Shown: positions 34,577 through 42,310 of the stretch, in pieces
How positions within the stretch are numbered: the first letter of the stretch is position 1
How the letters are laid out: every line of letters starts with the position of its first letter
Origin: a bacterium
GTDB lineage: Bacteria; UBP6; UBA1177
DNA: 64,000 bases
Assembly: GCA_017538365.1 (NCBI GenBank)
Contig: JAFYIZ010000041.1
Span: 36,039-100,038 of the forward strand
Direction of reading: 5' to 3'
Made by a program: the position numbers and the translations under genes
Notes under the pieces: model-generated
Seen by the model: the letters and a program-made list of their open reading frames with translations, nothing else
Database searches by the model: none
What the model was told of the DNA's origin: nothing

Positions 34577-35818
34577 TTACAGACCACTTAATATCATATT
34601 AAGAGTAAGCTGTTCATTATTCGGCTTTTCGTTATCATTTCTCTGAACTGACTCACAAGTCCAGAAACCATTCTTTTTTCTTAGCGCAAGCGCATCATCT
34701 GTAAATAGATGATTTTTCTCTTCACAAACCTTTTGAAGTTGTAAAACATCTTTTTCCGGATGCAACAACCTTTGTTTAATAATCTCACAATCACCTAATT
34801 CAGTACCTATCCATCTACGCTTAAGCATTTGAGCTACAGCATATGTTGTTCCACTTCCTCCAAAAGGATCAAAGATCACATCTCCAGGATTAGTAGACAT
34901 AGAAATAACCCTATCAAGAAGTTTAACAGAAAGTTCGTTGTATTTTCTGTTTTTACTATTTCTGTGACGTACTGGATAGATGTCGCTCCAAACATCAGAA
35001 ACATTCACTCCTGCAGGATTCATTTTGGCCTTGTATCCACCATAATCTTTAAGTTCTCCGCCACAATGCCTACAAATCTGCATTGGGATTCTCTGATTAT
35101 TAAACGTATTTGCCTTTGTACCTTTTATAAAAGAAATAAGACCATAGTGCGCCGGATAAAGACGAGATTGAATTGGAAGACTAAACTTCATATCTACCGC
35201 AATCCAATCCCAAAAGGTTAATTGTTTACTCAAATGACCTGCAATATAGACACACCACTTAGGAATATTGTAGATAAAGATCCTTCCACCCGGCTTAAGA
35301 ATCCTAACACATTCATCTATCCATTGATAGGTCCAGTTTAAATAGTCAGAAGTTGTCAAATTATCATCCACGCCGGAATCATAAGTTTTGCCAAGATTAA
35401 ACGGAGGATCAGCAAATACCATATCGACACAATTACTAGAAAGAGTATTTAAAACTTTTATGCAATCTTCATTATAAAGCTTTCCATATTCATTCTCAAA
35501 AAACGGAGCAACACTTGAGATATTCTCTTCCTCATCTGGGGAAAGTAATCCTGCAATACGAGAGATGTTTTCAAAAAAAGAGTTTTGATATTTTTCTGGA
35601 ATTCTTCCAAGAGCAAGAGCAATCTCTAATTCTGTCATATTAAGAAAAGAAAGGACGCTATCCTGTAATTCACTTGGAATATAAGCACTATTCTGAAGCT
35701 CTTCAATCTGAGTTTTCTTTATATCGCGCTGACGGAAATACGCATACATCTCATCCAGTGAAATATTTTTCCGTTTTGCATGATTTATAAGCAAATCAAA
35801 CACTGTAAAAAAGCGCAT
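34577..35818 (-). CDS. Type II DNA methyltransferase (amino group, beta-class order)
   Basis: A 413-residue N6-adenine or N4-cytosine methyltransferase. The first 100 residues are a helical extension. Motif IV FADPPFNLGKTYD comes first (near 135), then LKPGGRIFIYN; motif I FDPFGGSGTTYAVAQ and WIGTEL come at the C-terminal end. That order is the beta-type. A target-recognition stretch between them has a CRHCGGEL pair of Cys that might bind zinc. The gene is AT-rich (ATA, AGA codons frequent) unlike its neighbours, a sign of transfer. Divergent from the controller and nuclease genes; promoter at 35867-35894. The site it protects cannot be deduced. Confidence 0.9.
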   Translation of the reverse strand: MRFFTVFDLLINHAKRKNISLDEMYAYFRQRDIKKTQIEELQNSAYIPSELQDSVLSFLNMTELEIALALGRIPEKYQNSFFENISRIAGLLSPDEEENISSVAPFFENEYGKLYNEDCIKVLNTLSSNCVDMVFADPPFNLGKTYDSGVDDNLTTSDYLNWTYQWIDECVRILKPGGRIFIYNIPKWCVYIAGHLSKQLTFWDWIAVDMKFSLPIQSRLYPAHYGLISFIKGTKANTFNNQRIPMQICRHCGGELKDYGGYKAKMNPAGVNVSDVWSDIYPVRHRNSKNRKYNELSVKLLDRVISMSTNPGDVIFDPFGGSGTTYAVAQMLKRRWIGTELGDCEIIKQRLLHPEKDVLQLQKVCEEKNHLFTDDALALRKKNGFWTCESVQRNDNEKPNNEQLTLNMILSGL

Positions 35819-35841
35819 TTCAGTCCTCCGCGTAACTCATC

Positions 35842-35860
35842 GTCTGTAGACTTAAAGTCT
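35842..35860. promoter_or_regulatory. C-box: operator of the controller protein
   Basis: Two overlapping palindromes: GTCTGTAGAC (35842-35851) and AGACT-TAA-AGTCT (35848-35860). The GACT...AGTC core is the one known from C-protein boxes of type II systems such as PvuII. It lies just upstream of the -10 of the controller/nuclease promoter and at the start of the methyltransferase transcript. Confidence 0.7.
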
Positions 35861-35861
35861 G

Positions 35862-35867
35862 TATAAA
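35862..35867 (+). promoter_or_regulatory. -10 of the controller-nuclease promoter
   Basis: TATAAA directly after the C-box and without a recognisable -35, as expected for a promoter that needs the controller protein bound upstream. Confidence 0.5.
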
Positions 35868-35894
35868 ATATATTTTATTGTATTTGAATGTCAA
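35867..35894 (-). promoter_or_regulatory. Promoter of the methyltransferase gene
   Basis: Minus strand TTGACA (35894-35889), a 16-bp spacer and TATATT (35872-35867). Its start point (about 35860) falls on the C-box, so a bound controller protein would block it. Confidence 0.6.
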
Positions 35895-35908
35895 TAGGAG
35901 AAATAACT

Positions 35909-36124
35909 ATGAGTGACACTTTGAGGGAAATTTTTGGAAACAACATAAGAGAAATTCGTCTCTTGAAGCAATTGTCTCAAGAAGATCTAGCATATTTATG
36001 CGGACTTCATCGAACCTACATTTCTGATATTGAACGAGGAAACAGAAATGTCTCAATTGATAATATAGAAAAAATTGCAAAAGCCCTCGGCATTAAGCCA
36101 TCTATTTTATTGGAGAAACACTAA
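35909..36124 (+). CDS. Restriction-modification controller protein (XRE-type HTH)
   Basis: A 71-residue single-domain helix-turn-helix protein: NNIREIRLLKQLSQEDLAYL, then CGLHRTYISDIERGNRNVS (recognition helix) and ALGIKPSILLEKH. This is the layout of C proteins, which bind as dimers, first activate and later repress their own operon and so delay the nuclease. AGGAG stands 8 nt before this ATG; an earlier in-frame ATG (35888) has no ribosome site. Its stop and the nuclease ATG share a base (TAATG). Confidence 0.88.
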   Translation: MSDTLREIFGNNIREIRLLKQLSQEDLAYLCGLHRTYISDIERGNRNVSIDNIEKIAKALGIKPSILLEKH

Positions 36125-36762
36125 TGCGAGTCCTGAAAAAATTCACCTATATTTCGCCAAAGGCAAAAAACCTTATGCAAGCAAATGAACTGGCCAAACA
36201 AGCGTTCTCTGAAATTAAAGAAGCTATCCTCAAAAATTGCACTGACGATTCTGGAAAGTTCACGATCAACTCTTCTGAAAAAAACTGTAACGGTGTTGTA
36301 CCAGTTAAAGAAGGAATATATCGTTATTTAGAAGAGTGTTGTGAATGGTTTAGAGAAAAACCCCTTGCATATTTTGAGAATGCTAAAAAAGGTGGCCCAA
36401 TTGATGTTTATAAAGAATTTGGAGACAAAAATAATCCATTTAGTGTTGGACTTGAGTTTGAGACCGGTAATATATCTTCTGCTCACAGATCAATGAACAA
36501 ACTTCTTCTGGGAATACAACACGAAGATCTTCAAATGGCGTTTTTAATTATGCCAATAAAAAAGTTAGCACATTACTTAACTGATCGAATTGCAAACTAT
36601 GAGGAACTTGCTCCATATTTCCTCCTATTAGAAAATTTTCCTTTTGTTGTTTTCGGATTCGATGCAGACAATTATGATGAAAATAAGGAGACTACACCTC
36701 CTTTCCCCAAGGGCAAGGATGGCATGTCTCAACGTAACATTCGAAAGTGGCAAAATCATTAA
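36124..36762 (+). CDS. Type II restriction endonuclease
   Basis: A 212-residue protein. The segment GPIDVYKEFGDKNNPFSVG followed by LEFETGNISSAHRSMNKL has the acidic D...ExE pattern of PD-(D/E)xK nucleases of BamHI/BglII type, in which the two Glu flank the metal site. The rest has no better match. Genetic context is strong: it overlaps the controller gene by one base and lies opposite the methyltransferase. Composition is AT-rich like the rest of the island. Cleavage specificity is not deducible. A 68-codon open frame (from ATG 36720) overlaps its end in another phase and is not supported. Confidence 0.82.
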   Translation: MRVLKKFTYISPKAKNLMQANELAKQAFSEIKEAILKNCTDDSGKFTINSSEKNCNGVVPVKEGIYRYLEECCEWFREKPLAYFENAKKGGPIDVYKEFGDKNNPFSVGLEFETGNISSAHRSMNKLLLGIQHEDLQMAFLIMPIKKLAHYLTDRIANYEELAPYFLLLENFPFVVFGFDADNYDENKETTPPFPKGKDGMSQRNIRKWQNH

Positions 36763-36921
36763 GTTTAGAGCCGAAACTTTGATCCAATCTAAATATACAT
36801 TATCTGAAGTTAAAATGGTCAGAACCAGCAACAAACAAAAAAACTCATATTTTTCCCAAAGTAGTTGTAAAATCGAAAATAATCTTTATTATTGCCCGTT
36901 TTTAGTTGATTGGAGGCAGTT

Positions 36922-37806
36922 ATGACTGAAGAAAAACATTCGTGTGAAAGTTGCACAAGCACTACCTGCAGTGCTAAAAAAAGAATGGAAAACGAAAACG
37001 ACGAGCAGTTTCTTGCCAGACAGGAGATCAAAAAGAATCTCTGCAAAATCAAAAACAAGATTCTCGTCATGTCGGGCAAAGGCGGTGTCGGCAAAAGTTC
37101 CGTTGCTGTAAACATTGCGATGGCTCTCGCAATGGACGGCAAGACTGTCGGTCTTCTCGATATCGACCTGCACGGACCGAGCATTCCGACTATGTTCGGG
37201 CTCAAAGACGGCAGAATAAATGTCGAAAACAACAAATTCCAGCCGATAACTTTCGGTGCGCTTAAAATCATGTCGGTCGGCTTTTTCCTTCAGGAATCGG
37301 ACGATGCGATAATCTGGAGAGGACCTATCAAACACGGAATGATCCAGCAGTTCTTCAAAGACGTAGACTGGGGCACCCTGGATTATCTCGTAATCGATTC
37401 GCCTCCCGGAACCGGCGACGAGCTTCTTTCGCTCATCAACACCGTTGAAGATCTCACCGGCGCAGTCCTCGTTACGACTCCTCAGGAAGTCGCTGCAGCT
37501 GATGTCAGAAAGTCTGTCAACTTCTGCGAAAAAGCACGCATCAAAGTTCTCGGAATAGTTGAAAATATGAGCGGTTTTGTCTGCCCTCACTGCGGAAAGG
37601 TCACCGAGATCTTCAAAGCAGCGGGTGCCGGAAAACAGATTGCCGAAAAATTCAACCTGAAACTGCTCGGAAAAATACCGCTTGATCCCGCTGTAGGCGA
37701 TTCAGGCGACTCCGGACTTCCGCTTGTCTATGCGCACAGCGAAAGCCCGACTGCAAAAGAGTTCGAATCTGTCACAAGGCAGATCGAGGATATTTGTGAA
37801 ATTTAA
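36922..37806 (+). CDS. mrp: Mrp/NBP35-family iron-sulfur carrier ATPase
   Basis: A 294-residue P-loop protein that binds and passes on [4Fe-4S] clusters. The deviant Walker A is VMSGKGGVGKSSVAVNIAMA; the switch regions are LLDIDLHGPSIPTMFG and LVIDSPPGTGDELLSL. The metal-binding pair is GFVCPHCG near residue 220. Its N-terminal leader carries four Cys (CESCTSTTCS), recalling Nbp35-type N-terminal cluster sites. GGAGG precedes the ATG. The zinc-binding lipoprotein gene begins 17 nt after its stop, so they may share a message. Confidence 0.93.
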   Translation: MTEEKHSCESCTSTTCSAKKRMENENDEQFLARQEIKKNLCKIKNKILVMSGKGGVGKSSVAVNIAMALAMDGKTVGLLDIDLHGPSIPTMFGLKDGRINVENNKFQPITFGALKIMSVGFFLQESDDAIIWRGPIKHGMIQQFFKDVDWGTLDYLVIDSPPGTGDELLSLINTVEDLTGAVLVTTPQEVAAADVRKSVNFCEKARIKVLGIVENMSGFVCPHCGKVTEIFKAAGAGKQIAEKFNLKLLGKIPLDPAVGDSGDSGLPLVYAHSESPTAKEFESVTRQIEDICEI

Positions 37807-37823
37807 TTGATGGAGAATGTCTC

Positions 37824-39398
37824 ATGAAAAAGATTTTTATGCTGATTTTGGCACTTTTTGCTTTGATTTCGTGCGGAGAAAAAACTTCTGCAAACAGCGA
37901 GGCAACGGCCAGTAGTCAGATAAAAAAACGAGACATCCTCAATGTAACAGCCAGTATTCCGCCGCAGGCTTTCATCATAAAGTCTGTCGGCAAAGATAAA
38001 GTCAAAGTCAACGTCATGCTGCCGCCGTCATCGGCCCCCGAAACTTACGAACCTGGTCCGCAAAAAATGGCAGATCTCAAAGATTCGACCGTTTACTTCA
38101 AAGGCGGGCTTCCCTTCGAAGGTTTCTTCCTTGAACGCCTGGCTAAAGACTACAAAAATGTCCGTTTCGCAGACATGATGAAAGGGATAAACTTCCGCAA
38201 AATGGAAGGACATTTCCATCCTCACCATCACTGCGACAAAGCCTGTGCCGAGGGCTGTGCAGACTGCAAATGCGGCTGCAAGGAAGGCAAGGAATGCGGA
38301 TGCAAACACGGCGAAAAACTTGAAAAAGAAGAATGCGGCGAAGATGCATGTGCTCTTCCGGAACTTGATGCTCCGTCAGAAAACCACGAACACAAGCACT
38401 GCGGCAAAGCATGCGCCGAAGCATGTGCCGACTGCAAATGCGGCTGCAAGGAAGGCAAAGAGTGCGCTTGTCACCACGGTGAGAAAGGCTGCTGCGGTGG
38501 AGACAAAGGCTGCGAAGGCTGCGAAAACTGCAAGTGCGGATGCAAAGACGGCAAGGGCTGTGACTGCAAAGACGGTAAAGGCTGTGCCGACTGCAAATGC
38601 GGTTGCAAAGAAGGCAAAGAGTGTGCTTGTCACCACGGTGAAAAAGGCTGCTGCGGTGGAGACAAAGGCTGCGAAGGCTGCGAAAACTGCAAGTGCGGAT
38701 GTAAAGACGGCAAGGGCTGCGACTGCAAAGACGGTAAAGGTTGTGCCGACTGTAAATGCGGTTGCAAAGAAGGCAAAGAGTGTGCTTGTCACCACGGCGA
38801 CAAAGGCTGCTGCGGTGGAGACAAAGGCTGCGAAGGCTGCGAAAAAGGTTGCTGCCATCACGGAAAACCGCCGTTCCCGCCGATGCCGGGACATTTCCCC
38901 GAAATGCACGATCCGCATGTATGGCTCGATCCGATGAACCTTCTCGTTATGACCGACAACACCGTTGCCGAGCTTTCCGAAGTCGATCCTGAAAATGCGG
39001 CGTTCTACCGCGAAAACGGCGAAGCACTGAAAGCCGAGATCAAAAAAGTGAACGATGAAGTTGCAGCTCAGCTTAAAGATGTTGAAGGAAAAAGTTTTGT
39101 AGTCCACCACCCCGCTTTCGGATATTTTGCAGAAAGATTCGGTCTCAAACAGGTTCCGCTTGAAATCGAAGGAAAGGAACCGGGCGCAGTAGACATGGCG
39201 AAAGTTGTTGATTTTATCAAGAAAAACAACGCAAAAGCGGTATTTATGCAGGCGCAGATCCCCGATTCCGTCATTAAATCGGTGGCAGAAGAGACGAAAG
39301 TCCGCGTTATTACTCTTGATCCTTTGAAGGAAAATGTTCTCGAAAATATCAGAGAGACCGCTAGTGAGATAAAAGGAGCTTTGGTTGATGAAAAGTAG
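37824..39398 (+). CDS. ZnuA-like metal-binding lipoprotein with a metallothionein-like Cys-rich insert
   Basis: A 524-residue solute-binding lipoprotein (signal peptide ending ALISC) of the zinc/manganese cluster A-I family. The N-lobe has ASIPPQAFIIKSVG and SAPETYEPGPQKM; the usual first His ligand of PHxYEP is Glu here, as in a known subset. The C-lobe has HDPHVWLDP and VVHHPAFGYFAERF. Between them, at about 131-349, the metal loop is expanded to 220 residues with about 54 Cys and many His, as tandem 53-residue units (ADCKCGCKEGKECACHH, GCCGGDKGCEGCENC, KCGCKDGKGCDC). Such an array should bind many Zn, Cu or Cd ions as thiolates. The family loop is normally His/Asp-rich and 20-40 residues. 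No ZnuB/ZnuC gene is nearby. The next lipoprotein gene overlaps its end. Confidence 0.88.
   Translation: MKKIFMLILALFALISCGEKTSANSEATASSQIKKRDILNVTASIPPQAFIIKSVGKDKVKVNVMLPPSSAPETYEPGPQKMADLKDSTVYFKGGLPFEGFFLERLAKDYKNVRFADMMKGINFRKMEGHFHPHHHCDKACAEGCADCKCGCKEGKECGCKHGEKLEKEECGEDACALPELDAPSENHEHKHCGKACAEACADCKCGCKEGKECACHHGEKGCCGGDKGCEGCENCKCGCKDGKGCDCKDGKGCADCKCGCKEGKECACHHGEKGCCGGDKGCEGCENCKCGCKDGKGCDCKDGKGCADCKCGCKEGKECACHHGDKGCCGGDKGCEGCEKGCCHHGKPPFPPMPGHFPEMHDPHVWLDPMNLLVMTDNTVAELSEVDPENAAFYRENGEALKAEIKKVNDEVAAQLKDVEGKSFVVHHPAFGYFAERFGLKQVPLEIEGKEPGAVDMAKVVDFIKKNNAKAVFMQAQIPDSVIKSVAEETKVRVITLDPLKENVLENIRETASEIKGALVDEK
38427..38845 (+). repeat. 159-bp tandem repeat encoding Cys-rich units
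   Basis: Copies start at 38427, 38586 and 38745, exactly 159 bp (53 codons) apart; the third is partial. Copies 1 and 2 differ by only a few silent changes, so the array is recent or homogenised by recombination. An older divergent unit is at 38240-38310. Confidence 0.9.
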
Positions 39399-40149
39399 TA
39401 ATTTTGCTAAAAAAATTCTGTTTATTCCTCTGTTTTCGGCACTTGCTTTGTTTGTTGCATGCGGCAGCTCGGATAAAGAAGAAGATACGACTGACAGCGG
39501 CGTAGTTTCGGATGAAGATTCAACCGATGATGCAGAGCCCTCCGGCGACACCGATTCGGAACCGACTGAAGAAACCGATACGGCGACTGATGACAATTCA
39601 ACCGATGATTCGGATGAACCTGCGGGAGATACAGATTCCGACACCGAACCTGAACCTACCGACGAACCTGATCCGGAATTTGAACAAAATTCGGAAGGCT
39701 GCACGATGATCGAAGTCCCGAAAATAACGATGGGCGGTGCTTACGCCGACGAAATCAACGGCTATTTGTCTCCGGCTATGGGCGGGAACGCTATCGACAT
39801 CATCAGAATTTACCTGTTAGGTGACATCAAAGAAGGAACATACGAGCTCGGAACCGGTCTCAACGAAACTTACATGAACTGCGAGCAGTGCGTTTCGGTC
39901 TGGATTGATGCAGAATTAGGGGTTGCAGATGAATACTATTTCCAGACTCACGGAACTATGACGATAACGGAAGTCAAGGATGTCGAAGGTATAAACAGAA
40001 CAGTCGGCAGAATCAGAAACCTTATTCTGAAACAGGCAGAAACAGACGAATATATGTCCGATTTTACACTTATTCCCGACGGCAAGTGCATTGCTGCAGA
40101 AATAGTCGAATGGGATACGACGAACACTCCCAACAATTCAGGCGATTAG
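39388..40149 (+). CDS. Lipoprotein with acidic linker, unknown C-terminal domain
   Basis: A 253-residue lipoprotein, signal peptide ending LFVAC and GSSDKEED. An Asp/Glu/Thr/Ser/Pro linker to about residue 100 follows. The folded part (about 105-253) has four Cys (GCTMIEV, MNCEQCVSVW, GKCIAAEI) and beta-rich character; no family is recognised. Its ATG lies inside the last codons of the ZnuA-like gene (11-bp overlap, AAGGAG 8 nt upstream), so co-translation and a link with metal uptake or display are plausible, not shown. Confidence 0.75.
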   Translation: MKSSNFAKKILFIPLFSALALFVACGSSDKEEDTTDSGVVSDEDSTDDAEPSGDTDSEPTEETDTATDDNSTDDSDEPAGDTDSDTEPEPTDEPDPEFEQNSEGCTMIEVPKITMGGAYADEINGYLSPAMGGNAIDIIRIYLLGDIKEGTYELGTGLNETYMNCEQCVSVWIDAELGVADEYYFQTHGTMTITEVKDVEGINRTVGRIRNLILKQAETDEYMSDFTLIPDGKCIAAEIVEWDTTNTPNNSGD

Positions 40150-40167
40150 TCTCAACAGTTTGAAATC

Positions 40168-41625
40168 ATGAGCTTTTTTCTTATTTTTCTTTTCATTTTT
40201 TCGTTACAGACGCTCTCTGACAGCGACAATTTCTATCTCATTTTTGAAAGCTCGGACGAAAACCCGACTTTTTCATCGTATCGCCTGAACAACCCCGAAA
40301 GAATCATTTTCGAAGCAAGCGGAACTTTCAAAGACACCGATATTGCAGAGTTGCCTGAAATGGTGAAATCTGTCGAAAAAAGCGTTTCGGGCGGAATGAC
40401 GCGATTCATATTTTTTGTTGAATCCGGAGCTCAGTACACTTTTTTCAACCGCAAAGGAACAATAATCATGGGCTTAAGCCGGACACTTTTTCTCGACGAT
40501 GAAAATTTTGACTCGATTATAGCGAAATTCGCGGAAAAAAGAGAAGCAGAACGGCTGGCACTTGCTGAAAAAGAGCGGAAAATCGAAGAAGAACGCTTAG
40601 CTGAAGAAAACAGACGGCTTGAAGAAGAAAAACGGCTTGCTGAACTCAAAAAAGCGGAAGAAGAGAAGCGACTTGCTGAGGAAAAACGCATAGCCGAAGA
40701 AAAGAGATTTGCCGAACTTCAAAAAGCCGAGGAAGAAAAGCGGATTGCCGAAGAGAAACGTGTCGCAGAACTTAAAAAAGCTGAAGAAGAAAAGCGCCGC
40801 CTCGCAGAGAAAAGAGAGGCCGAACTTGTCAATTCTCTTATGAACGAACTTGCTGAAGAAGAACATTTAGCCGAAGAAAAACGGATCGCGGAACTCAAAA
40901 AAGCTGAGGAAGAAAGACGGATCGCCGAGGAAAAACGCTTGGCTGAAGAAAAGAGAATTGCTGAAGAGAAACGGATCGCGGAGCTCAAAAAAGCGGAAGA
41001 AGAAAAACGTTTGGCCGAGGAAAAACGCATAGCTGAAGAAAAGAGGCTTGAGGAGCTCAAAAAAGCCGAAGAAGAGAAACGTTTAGCCGAAGAAAAGCGG
41101 CTTGCCGAGCTCAAAAAAGCGGAAGAAGAAAAACGGCTTGCCGAGCTTCAGAAAGCCGAAGAAGAGAAACGTCTGGCTGAACGCAAAAAAGCGGTCAGAT
41201 CGGAAGACGGTGAAATACGCCAGCTTAAAGTCGTAAAAGCTGAAAAAGAACCGACTCTGAGCGAAAAACTGCCCGATCTTCCAGTCACAAAGCTGGCAAA
41301 GAAAGGAAAGCTGAAAAACATTTTCTTCAGAAAATTCCCGGAATTCAGCCGGATAACGATAGAACTTGACGGCGAAGTTGACTATCAGTTCAGGGAAATA
41401 ACCGGCGGATTCGTCATCGACGTTCATAACTTCGACAAAATTCCTCAGTATTTGCTTAACATTATCGATACACGAGCTTTCAAGGCCGAGGTTTCATACA
41501 TTTATCCGAAAAAAGTGGACGGTGTTTTGAAAATCTACATAAAAACCGATCCGGGAATGGCTGTCAGGAAGAGCAAAGACAAAAAATATGTCAACTTTGA
41601 CTTTTTCAAGCCGACAATCGAATAA
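40168..41625 (+). CDS. Exported protein: AMIN-like domain, long charged helix, second AMIN-like domain
   Basis: A 485-residue protein. A signal peptide or anchor (MSFFLIFLFIFSLQTL) leads an N-terminal beta domain of about 90 residues (FYLIFESSDENPTF, NNPERIIFEASG) that resembles AMIN. A Glu/Lys/Arg/Ala-rich helix spans about 125-350, with AEEEKRLAE heptad-like repeats, as in TolA's long helix or single alpha-helices. A C-terminal domain (RKFPEFSRITIELDGEV, GGFVIDVHNF) looks like a second AMIN. Such layout suits a periplasm-spanning protein linking the envelope to peptidoglycan, as in TolA or AmiC-type systems; no TolQ/R gene is nearby. No strong ribosome site is seen; it follows the preceding gene by 18 nt. 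Confidence 0.75.
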   Translation: MSFFLIFLFIFSLQTLSDSDNFYLIFESSDENPTFSSYRLNNPERIIFEASGTFKDTDIAELPEMVKSVEKSVSGGMTRFIFFVESGAQYTFFNRKGTIIMGLSRTLFLDDENFDSIIAKFAEKREAERLALAEKERKIEEERLAEENRRLEEEKRLAELKKAEEEKRLAEEKRIAEEKRFAELQKAEEEKRIAEEKRVAELKKAEEEKRRLAEKREAELVNSLMNELAEEEHLAEEKRIAELKKAEEERRIAEEKRLAEEKRIAEEKRIAELKKAEEEKRLAEEKRIAEEKRLEELKKAEEEKRLAEEKRLAELKKAEEEKRLAELQKAEEEKRLAERKKAVRSEDGEIRQLKVVKAEKEPTLSEKLPDLPVTKLAKKGKLKNIFFRKFPEFSRITIELDGEVDYQFREITGGFVIDVHNFDKIPQYLLNIIDTRAFKAEVSYIYPKKVDGVLKIYIKTDPGMAVRKSKDKKYVNFDFFKPTIE

Positions 41626-41663
41626 AAAAACAACCGTTCTCCCCTATTTTATTGCCAAATTCT

Positions 41664-41691
41664 TTGCACTTTTTTCATAAATCTTTAAAAT
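41664..41691 (+). promoter_or_regulatory. Promoter of slyD
   Basis: TTGCAC (41664-41669), a 16-bp spacer and TAAAAT (41686-41691), 54 bp before the ATG. Confidence 0.5.
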
Positions 41692-41745
41692 ATTGCGATT
41701 TTGAGATGAAATCTCGATTTGATAAATATTTCGGAGGAGAAAAAA

Positions 41746-42282
41746 ATGGCAGTTCAAAAAGGTGACAAAGTGGCGATCCACTACATCGGACGCTTGAAAG
41801 ACGGAAGCGAATTCGACAATTCCTACGAAAACGGCGAACCGATAAAGTTCGAAGTCGGCGGCGGAATGGTCATCCCGGGCTTTGAAGACGGCGTTATCGG
41901 AATGGAAATCGGCGACAAAAAAACGATTGTAATCCCGCCGGAACAGGCTTACGGCGAAAGAGACGAGCGTTATGTATTTGAAGTCGGCAAAGGGGAATTC
42001 CCGAAAGACGCGGACATTCACGTAGGAGCGATTTTCCAGATGCAGGGCGAACACGGTGAAGTTATTCCGGTTGTGATTTCGAAAATCGAAGGAGACACCG
42101 TTTCTCTTGATGCGAACCATCCGCTTGCAGGAAAAGAACTTACTTTTGAGATGGAACTCGTCGCAACAGGCGTTGAAATCCCTCACCATCACTGCGGATG
42201 CGGCTGTGAAGAGTGCGGAGACGACTGTGACGACCACGACTGCGGAGACGACTGCGGTTGCGGCTGCGGACATCATCACTAA
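41746..42282 (+). CDS. slyD: SlyD-type FKBP peptidyl-prolyl isomerase with Cys/His metal tail
   Basis: A 178-residue cytoplasmic cis-trans isomerase and chaperone. FKBP core: VAIHYIGRLKDGSEFDNSYE, GGGMVIPGFEDGVIGMEIGD, IPPEQAYGE. The inserted chaperone flap lies at about 70-130. The last 30 residues are a metal-binding tail with seven Cys and many His and Asp (HHHCGCGCEECGDDCDDHDC). In E. coli SlyD a similar tail stores nickel and helps hydrogenase maturation; no hydrogenase gene is nearby. Start is ATG 41746 with GGAGGAG; an in-frame ATG nine codons upstream has no ribosome site. Confidence 0.93.
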   Translation: MAVQKGDKVAIHYIGRLKDGSEFDNSYENGEPIKFEVGGGMVIPGFEDGVIGMEIGDKKTIVIPPEQAYGERDERYVFEVGKGEFPKDADIHVGAIFQMQGEHGEVIPVVISKIEGDTVSLDANHPLAGKELTFEMELVATGVEIPHHHCGCGCEECGDDCDDHDCGDDCGCGCGHHH

Positions 42283-42310
42283 TTTTTGAATATTTTACGG
42301 AGGTTTTTTT

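Noticed and set aside
36720..36925. A 68-codon frame (MACLNVTFESGK...) overlapping the nuclease end
   Set aside because: No ribosome site, no recognisable motif, and it runs over the leader of mrp.
37845..37865. TGGCAC...TGC as a sigma54 promoter
   Set aside because: The spacing does not fit the -24/-12 rule and the site lies inside the signal peptide of the ZnuA-like gene.
38376..39704. A 442-codon open frame on the minus strand across the Cys-rich gene
   Set aside because: It mirrors the Cys/Gly/Lys repeats (giving Ala/Val/Phe/Thr runs), has no ribosome site and crosses two well-supported genes.
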